The notes beneath the pieces are model-generated. The model did no database searches and was not told where the DNA came from. It saw only the letters and a list, made by a program, of their open reading frames with translations. Shown here piece after piece: positions 58,554-64,000 of a stretch of DNA of 64,000 bases. Every line of letters begins with the position of its first letter. Positions within the stretch are counted from its first letter, which is position 1. The translations under genes were made by a program, and so were the position numbers. The stretch lies in assembly GCA_037478835.1 (NCBI GenBank), contig JBBFLV010000002.1, positions 310,001 to 374,000 of the forward strand, given 5' to 3'. The DNA comes from 630D-37 sp037478835. GTDB taxonomy: Bacteria; Chloroflexota; Anaerolineae; Anaerolineales; Villigracilaceae.

Positions 58554-59291
58554 ATGACCTTCGAGAAAAACATGAACTGCAAATCTTTGTCAATCCTCTC
58601 TTTCACAATCTTGTTTTTAACTGCCTGTACAGTAGATGCAGGCTCTCAGCCGTCTCCTACTACTACCCCTTATCCTGTTATAACTTCTACTACTACATTC
58701 ACGCAGGCAGCGATGCCAACTACGACGCCAACCTCCCCTTTTGAACCGACGCCTACCCTTACCATCACCCCGGAGCCTACTTCCCTACCTCCCTGCAATA
58801 TCCTCGACGAGGAGGGGAAATTGTATATCTTAAGTACGGATGTCTTCTTTTCCTGGGGCCCGACGGAGGAAGAAATCAATCAGGCCCTTACGGATGTTTT
58901 TCCGGCGTGGGCAATTTTCGAGCAGCCGGTTTCGTGGAAACCGGAGCCAGCCAAGGTGGGAGAAATTATTAGAGAAGCGTCGTTATTTGAAGAAACATTT
59001 GCCTTGAACCCGGCAGTAACACTGGTTACTCTGGGAGTAAGCCTGGACTGGCAATTGCCACCAGATAGTGACCTCTACTCGCGAGCAATCGCCACAGGAC
59101 GAAGATTGGAACATCTCTGGCATGAGTGGGCACATCCTGATAATGAGTATATTCGAGTCCGTCATCCGAATTTAGCCAATGACGGCGCTACCTACGCCCT
59201 TTATATCTTCTTCAACCAAGATCTTGAGAAACTCCAGCTTTGGTGTGATACCTACCAGAAATTGTTTGGTGCCTCGCCACGGCATCGCTGA
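58554..59291 (+). CDS. putative lipoprotein with a module shared with the next gene
   Basis: 245 residues from the ATG at 58554 (239 if the ATG at 58572 is used; both give a lipoprotein signal ending LFLTAC). A Thr-Pro-rich linker follows (~32-75). The rest is a globular region: VFFSWGPTEEEINQALTDVF, AWAIFEQPVSWKPEPAKVGE, EASLFEETFALNPAVTLVTL, ending YALYIFFNQDLEKLQLWCDT. I do not recognise this fold. It is almost identical to residues ~37-123 of the next protein, over 258 bases of DNA. First gene inside cassette 1. Confidence 0.78.
   Translation: MTFEKNMNCKSLSILSFTILFLTACTVDAGSQPSPTTTPYPVITSTTTFTQAAMPTTTPTSPFEPTPTLTITPEPTSLPPCNILDEEGKLYILSTDVFFSWGPTEEEINQALTDVFPAWAIFEQPVSWKPEPAKVGEIIREASLFEETFALNPAVTLVTLGVSLDWQLPPDSDLYSRAIATGRRLEHLWHEWAHPDNEYIRVRHPNLANDGATYALYIFFNQDLEKLQLWCDTYQKLFGASPRHR
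58842..59099 (+). repeat. 258-bp near-identical block, copy in the lipoprotein gene
   Basis: The block matches 59444-59701 with 5 mismatches by eye (about 98% identity), offset exactly 602 bases. Identity stops abruptly on both sides while the protein similarity continues at a much lower level. Confidence 0.93.
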
Positions 59292-59332
59292 GAATATCCC
59301 TATACGTTCATTTTTCCCACAGGAGGCATAGT

Positions 59333-62300
59333 ATGACTACAAACGCCAGATACCTTTCCCTGTTGTTGGTATTGAGCCTGTTGTTGCCCGGCCAACAGGC
59401 AAATATCACAAGCCACTCGCCGCTCAAGGTACTCGATAACCAGGTCTTCTTTTCGCGGGGCCCGACGGAGGAAGAAATCAATCAGGCTCTTACGGATGTT
59501 TTTCCGGCATGGGCAATTTTCGAGCAGCCGGTTTCGTGGAAACCGGAGCCAGCCAAGGTGGGAGAAATTATTAGAGAAGCGTCGTTATTTGAAGAAACAT
59601 TTGCCTTGAACCCGGCAGTAACACTGGTTACTCTGGGAGTAAGCCTGGACTGGCAATTGCCACCAGATAGTGACCTGTACTCGCGAGCAATCGCCACAGG
59701 AGACAGGTTGCATTCCCTCTGGTTCGAATGGACGGACTCGGAAAACGAGACTCTCCGAGCAAATCATTCCAATATAGCTAATGCTGCCACATACGCGCTT
59801 TACGCCTTCCTGGGTTACGATGAGGAGAAACTGACGCTCTGGCGCAATGCTTATTCCAGTCTCTTCGGAGAAGATCCATCTCAACCGCCCAAAACCGTTT
59901 TCTTTCAGCAGGTACAAGCCACAAGCCTTACCCCCTTTCTGGCGCGGCCCTTTGTACATCCTGCCGAATCGTTCTATACAGTAAACTCGTTTTTTGATCA
60001 TCAATACCCTCGTTACGCTAACGAAGGAGAAGCACACAGCGACTCGCTTTATAGGTTCGATGGTCAACAATTCAACAATGCCGCTTTTGCCCCCTGTATT
60101 TTGCAGGTCAGTTGCTACAGCGGCCATGATGGCTATGATTACAATACACCTCTTGGTGAACCTATCCTGGCAGCATCTGGTGGGAAAGTAACAGACATAA
60201 GCCAACGTACCGGCACAGTTGTTATTAGTCACGACAATGGTCTTCTCACCATCTACAGACATCTCGATACTATTGATGTTAAAAAGGGCGTTCAGGTTGC
60301 ACAAGGTGATCAAATCGGCACAGCCGGTAGCCGCGCTACCGGCGGGGTGCATTTGCACTTCGAGCTCCAATACCCAGATAATGTGGAAAAGAATATTGAC
60401 CCGTTTGGCTGGTGGAGCGCTGACCCTGACCCCTGGAGCGAATATCCAAACATCGGGCAAGTAAGCGCATGGTTGTGGAAAGGCGATGAAGCCGGAGATG
60501 GTTACCTGACCGTAGACAATCGAGAAACCCAGGCTCAACTTTTTCTGTCCCCCGCCGCGACGCCGCCAGAGCCTCCAAGTATTGGCTGGCACCGCCTTGA
60601 TACAGGTTATCAGAACGAATCATGGTATACGTTCATGCACACGAATGTGACCACATACACCTATTGGGCTCTGTGGGGCACATACCTTGACCAGCCCGGC
60701 GAGTATATTGTCCAGGCTTACTGGCCTAGCGATCCAAATCCCGATGACGAGTGGCAGCCTGCATCCAATGCGCGTTACACACTACATTTCTATGAAAGTG
60801 GCAATCTCCGAACAGAGACTCTGTATGGCAATCAAACCTTGAACGCGAATGAGTTCACCCCTTTGTGCAAAGTGCCTTATCAGCAGAGTGGCTGTCCTGA
60901 AGAGCAAATTGCACGTTTCCGTTTTGAGCAAGGTGCTTCTGTTCTCATCTTGACCAATCAAGCGACCTATGATTCTAGTCAGCACCAAAGGATGCTTTTC
61001 TTCGATGCTGTTCGCTGGGCGCCGGCTCCGCCACCCACCCCTACCCCGACTTCTACACCAACGTCAACTCCTACACCCACCGCGACGCCAACACTTCCGC
61101 CCGCTCCCGGTGCGCGTGGGTTCTATCCAAATGGCATCACGGCTTCTTACTACAATGACCAGGATGATGGACGATGGTACATCGGCGGCCCTATCACCTG
61201 GCAGACCTTTACCAATTTTGTTGTCTCCCGCCTGGAGTCTTTCATTGCCTTCAACACCGGCACCTCCTCCCCAGCGACAGGGGTGAACGGCACTTTTTGG
61301 AGCGCACGCTGGACGGGACAACTGGCCGTTCCGCAAAGCGGGAACTATGTGTTTTACTTCGATGACCTGGACGACGGCGCTCGCCTATACCTGGACGGGA
61401 ATTTACTGTTGGAAAGCTGGCTGGTGCAGGGCGCTCATGACTACCAGAGCGGGCCGATCTTCTTGAATGCCGGGTTGCATGACATTGTGGTCGAGTACGC
61501 CCAGGGACCGGCTGTAGGAGGGAGCTTTTACCTGTCCTGGAGTTCGCCTTTCTTTACCAAAGAGTTAATTGGTCCGGCCGGTGGTCAATCCCCAACTCCC
61601 ACGCCCACCCCCACGGCCTCTTGCCCTTGCATTTTCACCTGCGGTCCTTCGGCGCGTTCACTGACGCTGAGCTCTGGTGTAGAAACGACCCCCACACCCT
61701 CTGCCTTGCGCGCCCTTTCCCAGGCGGTGGATTTGGTCGAACTCTTGTATCGCCTTCGCGATGAAGTGCTGGCTCAGACTTCCGAAGGACAGCATTACAT
61801 TACCACGTACTATGCCCACAGCCCCGAAATTGCGACCATTTTGCTATCCGACAGCGCGCTCTACGAACAAGGGTTTGCCGTCCTTGACTCCTTTGTGCCC
61901 GCCTTGCAGGCTCTGGTGGATGGCGAAGGCGAGGAGGTGGTCATCACCGCCCAGCAGGTGGAGGCGGTTCGGGATTTTCTGAACAGGTTAATGGCGCAAA
62001 GCAGCCCGGCATTGGCAGAGACGATACGCACTGAACAGGCGCGCCGACCACTGGAGAGGATAATTGGCATGAACGCGGCGGAGGCCTGGGCGTATCTCAA
62101 CGGGTATCACCTGACCTGGCGTCCGCCGTTGAACACAGCCGACCCGTACCTTGCCCAGAGCGGGCGCACCATTCCTGTTGAATTCAGCCTGGCCGATTTC
62201 CAGAGCAACTTCGTTGTGGATGAAAGCGTGACGCTGCAATTGCTGGACGATGCAGGGAAACTCATCATTGGTCCGATTGGCCTGGGGAACACGCCGGTGG

Positions 62301-62446
62301 AGGGGATCGTGGTTCAAGGGAAGAAGTATCATTATGACCTGCAAACAACGGACTTGAAGCCGGGTCTTTACACGTTGCAAGTGGTTTACAATGCTGTTGT
62401 TCCCGGCGAGCCTGCCGTTTGGACGATTCAAATCAAGGCAAAGTGA
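59333..62446 (+). CDS. large secreted M23-family peptidase with PA14 and accessory domains
   Basis: 1037 residues with a signal peptide (~1-24). Order: shared module of the preceding lipoprotein (~37-170); M23/LytM peptidase (~250-350) with GHDGYDY giving His265 and Asp269 and HLHF giving His340 and His342, the zinc ligands; a golvesin-C-like beta domain (~400-560, YWALWGTYLDQPGEYIVQAY); a Thr-Pro linker; a PA14 domain (~610-745, FWSARWTGQLAVPQSGNYVF then YFDDLDDGARLYLDG); a second Thr-Pro linker; and a C-terminal helical plus Ig-like part. It probably cleaves peptidoglycan or a surface polymer at the cell surface. Second gene of cassette 1. Confidence 0.85.
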   Translation: MTTNARYLSLLLVLSLLLPGQQANITSHSPLKVLDNQVFFSRGPTEEEINQALTDVFPAWAIFEQPVSWKPEPAKVGEIIREASLFEETFALNPAVTLVTLGVSLDWQLPPDSDLYSRAIATGDRLHSLWFEWTDSENETLRANHSNIANAATYALYAFLGYDEEKLTLWRNAYSSLFGEDPSQPPKTVFFQQVQATSLTPFLARPFVHPAESFYTVNSFFDHQYPRYANEGEAHSDSLYRFDGQQFNNAAFAPCILQVSCYSGHDGYDYNTPLGEPILAASGGKVTDISQRTGTVVISHDNGLLTIYRHLDTIDVKKGVQVAQGDQIGTAGSRATGGVHLHFELQYPDNVEKNIDPFGWWSADPDPWSEYPNIGQVSAWLWKGDEAGDGYLTVDNRETQAQLFLSPAATPPEPPSIGWHRLDTGYQNESWYTFMHTNVTTYTYWALWGTYLDQPGEYIVQAYWPSDPNPDDEWQPASNARYTLHFYESGNLRTETLYGNQTLNANEFTPLCKVPYQQSGCPEEQIARFRFEQGASVLILTNQATYDSSQHQRMLFFDAVRWAPAPPPTPTPTSTPTSTPTPTATPTLPPAPGARGFYPNGITASYYNDQDDGRWYIGGPITWQTFTNFVVSRLESFIAFNTGTSSPATGVNGTFWSARWTGQLAVPQSGNYVFYFDDLDDGARLYLDGNLLLESWLVQGAHDYQSGPIFLNAGLHDIVVEYAQGPAVGGSFYLSWSSPFFTKELIGPAGGQSPTPTPTPTASCPCIFTCGPSARSLTLSSGVETTPTPSALRALSQAVDLVELLYRLRDEVLAQTSEGQHYITTYYAHSPEIATILLSDSALYEQGFAVLDSFVPALQALVDGEGEEVVITAQQVEAVRDFLNRLMAQSSPALAETIRTEQARRPLERIIGMNAAEAWAYLNGYHLTWRPPLNTADPYLAQSGRTIPVEFSLADFQSNFVVDESVTLQLLDDAGKLIIGPIGLGNTPVEGIVVQGKKYHYDLQTTDLKPGLYTLQVVYNAVVPGEPAVWTIQIKAK
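59444..59701 (+). repeat. 258-bp near-identical block, copy in the M23 peptidase gene
   Basis: Partner of 58842-59099. The reading frame is the same in both copies, so the block has moved or been converted in frame. Confidence 0.93.
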
Positions 62447-62482
62447 GACGTGGGCGGGCCAAATCTCGTTTGGGTGAAGCCC

Positions 62483-62548
<66 letters not shown>

Positions 62549-62554
<6 letters not shown>

Positions 62555-63281
62555 GCTTGATGTCCATGAACACACTTCTATAACAAAAATACGTTTACGA
62601 GAAAATCATGAAAGCAGAAAACCATTCTCCTGTCAGAAAAATACGCACTTTATACAATATAACTCGTAACGAATTTCATGCGCTATTAGATTCTGTTTCT
62701 GAAGAAGATTGGAATAAACAGAGTCTGAATTTGGGATGGAGTAACGGTGAGATTTTCGCTCACATCTTATTTGGCTTTATCATTCTCAATGCGCTTTTGC
62801 CAATGGCAAGAATGTGGGGTAAACTCCCTAGAGAGACATCGAAACCCTTTGCCAAATTCCTTAATTTCTTTACAAAGCCTTTCAATTGGATTAATGCCCT
62901 GGGAGCACGAGGGCAAGCAAAAGTTTTCACCTACCGTAGAGTCGGAAAAATTTTTGACAAAACTATTTCTTCTCTAATTTCAAAATTGAACAGTATAGAT
63001 GATGATGAATGGCAAACAGGAATGTATTACCCAACAGAATGGGATCCGAACTTCAGTGAATTTATGACTCTAGAAAAGTTGTTTCTTTATCCAGTCGCCC
63101 ATTTCAAATTGCATCAGAATCAAATTGCTCATTGACAAGGCTGTTTCAATTTAAAAGCGGCTAACAAAGCGTGCACCTGACGTGTGGGTTTCTGCGCCAT
63201 TTTCAGGCTTTTTCTACGCCTCAGCAGAATCCTGCTCTCAAACCTTATCCACACCCGCCCACACGCAGGTAACGCCAACCG
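62549..63281 (+). mobile_element. integron gene cassette 2
   Basis: A 733-base cassette with one gene. Its start (with preceding G) GTTAGCCGCTT is the exact reverse complement of AAGCGGCTAAC at 63155-63165, the R'' region of its own attC. The gene is AT-rich compared with the chromosome to the left. Confidence 0.88.
62608..63135 (+). CDS. DinB-like metal-binding protein
   Basis: 175 residues. Four-helix DinB/YfiT-type layout: FHALLDSVSEEDWNKQSLN, WSNGEIFAHILFGF with the first metal-type His, and VAHFKLHQNQIAH near the end with His spaced as in HXXXH of the family. Members bind a divalent metal and include thiol transferases; the activity here is unknown. A/T-rich codon use (many AAA, TTT, ATT) differs from the window's other genes. 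Sole gene of cassette 2, and a typical cassette cargo of unknown benefit. Confidence 0.78.
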   Translation: MKAENHSPVRKIRTLYNITRNEFHALLDSVSEEDWNKQSLNLGWSNGEIFAHILFGFIILNALLPMARMWGKLPRETSKPFAKFLNFFTKPFNWINALGARGQAKVFTYRRVGKIFDKTISSLISKLNSIDDDEWQTGMYYPTEWDPNFSEFMTLEKLFLYPVAHFKLHQNQIAH

Positions 63282-63287
63282 TTAGGC
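63159..63287 (+). other. attC recombination site 2
   Basis: 129 bp. R'' GGCTAAC (63159-63165), followed by AAAGCG as in many attC sites; R' GTTAGGC (63281-63287). Inner arms GCGTGCACCTGACGTGTGGG and CCCACACGCAGGTAACGC pair with an unpaired A after ACCTG, the same position as in site 1. The long loop region (~63189-63251) is variable. Crossover is expected after G63281. Confidence 0.92.
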
Positions 63288-64000
63288 CGCTCAGTCACAA
63301 AGTTTGCTATAACACAAGATGATTTGCGGTGAGTTATGATGAACATAATGTTGACCAGTGATTGGCCGTCAACCGCATCAAAGGTTGTTTGTGATTTTAT
63401 GCGAGCTAAACATCCTCAACCGCGAATCGCGTGGATACCGTCCACGACTGCGTCGGGACAAGAGCATTTTCCCGCTGCGAAGGAAAAATTCGCGGCGAAT
63501 GATTTCACAAGGCTCGAGTACTTTGATATTGACGAGAAACTAGAAGTTGATCAGTTAGCCAGGCTTGCTGACTATGATATTATCTACTTGACAGGGGGTA
63601 ACCCCATTGAATTTCGGCGCAGGATTTTGATGGCGGGACTGCCAGTGTGGTTACAACAGTGTTTGACAATGGGATGTCGTATCGTGGCAGCCAGCGGTGG
63701 TTCTATGCAACTTACAAAGAATATCTCGTTGTTTCGATTACTTAGTGTGCCACTTGAGCAAGTAATAGCGGAGCGGAGTGAGTACGAAGGTCTTGAGATG
63801 GTCAGGTATGAAATACTACCGCATCTAAACCGGTTTGATGCCAGTTTCTTGGAGTTAGTACGTTGTTATTCTGAGCGAGTAAGGAACGAAGTTCTTGCGT
63901 TAGCAGATGGTGCTGCTTTACTGCAAGTCGAAGGTGGTAGTTATAAATGTCATGGTCAGGTGATTCGGTTTCGAGATGGAATTATCACTGAAATTGGAAA
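63282..64000 (+). mobile_element. integron gene cassette 3 (right part outside window)
   Basis: It begins TTAGGCCGCT after G63281 and carries the 63337 gene. Its attC must lie beyond the window; by the rule seen in cassettes 1 and 2 its R'' region should contain AGCGGCCTAAC. Confidence 0.75.
63337..64000 (+). CDS. peptidase E-like protein (family S51), 3' end cut by window
   Basis: 221 residues visible from the ATG at 63337, no stop before the edge. YLTGGNP (~84-90) and the nucleophile region VAASGGSMQL with Ser120 match the S51 peptidase/glutamine amidotransferase-like fold, with S-G-G in place of the common S-A-G. LPHLNRFDA supplies the expected His. Characterised PepE enzymes cleave Asp-X dipeptides, but many S51 members are uncharacterised. 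The length is near complete for the family (~230). First gene of cassette 3. Confidence 0.8.

Overview
The window looks like part of the chromosome of a Chloroflexota bacterium, most likely Anaerolineae-like. The support is an alternative complex III operon, many exported proteins with Thr-Pro linkers, NBR1-type Ig lipoproteins, and long HdrA-type proteins beside MetV/MetF. This is inference from gene content; no rRNA or tRNA gene is visible and the assignment should be checked by phylogeny of RimO, Der or the ribosomal proteins.

Layout. 0-8 kb: the end of a membrane glycosyltransferase-like gene, a membrane histidine kinase, enoyl-CoA hydratase, an AAC(3)-type acetyltransferase, a lipoprotein, the rplU-rpmA-rpmE operon (bL31 has an unusual C-terminal extension) and rplY. 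8-14.5 kb, minus strand: lysA and a CoaE/GNAT-CdaA-CdaR-Der-NUDIX run linking CoA, c-di-AMP and ribosome assembly. 14.7-22.4 kb, minus strand: eight genes for a quinol-oxidising alternative complex III (ActA, split ActB, ActC, ActD, ActE and two further cytochromes c), with no ActF. 22.6-26 kb: rplI, a RodZ-like protein with two HTH domains, and rimO. 26-33 kb: an ECF sigma/anti-sigma pair, a GltD-like NADPH oxidoreductase, and two tandem secreted beta-propeller genes separated by a relic of the gltD 3' end.

33.1-45.2 kb is the most striking metabolic region: a tightly overlapping plus-strand operon hdrA-mvhD-hdrA/gltD-mvhD-metV-metF-hdrCB-(small HdrC-like). It appears to encode a MetFV-Hdr-MvhD methylene-tetrahydrofolate reductase complex, possibly flavin-bifurcating, with a complete GltD-type pyridine nucleotide module inserted inside one HdrA. 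Downstream are homoserine dehydrogenase, two NBR1-type lipoproteins, and gcvH-gcvPA-gcvPB behind a strong promoter, a tandem glycine riboswitch and an intrinsic terminator. Glycine cleavage would supply methylene-THF that MetFV would reduce, so this half of the window is centred on one-carbon metabolism.

51.9-57.8 kb, minus strand, is a MarR-regulated heterodimeric ABC exporter with a family 2 glycosyltransferase. From about 58.5 kb to the right end the sequence is organised as an integron gene-cassette array: two well-formed attC sites (72 and 129 bp) with the expected extrahelical bases. The first 11-12 bases of each complete cassette are the exact reverse complement of that cassette's own R'' box. 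The cassettes carry two exported proteins sharing a 258-bp nearly identical block, a DinB-like protein and a peptidase E-like protein cut by the window edge. No integron integrase lies in the window.
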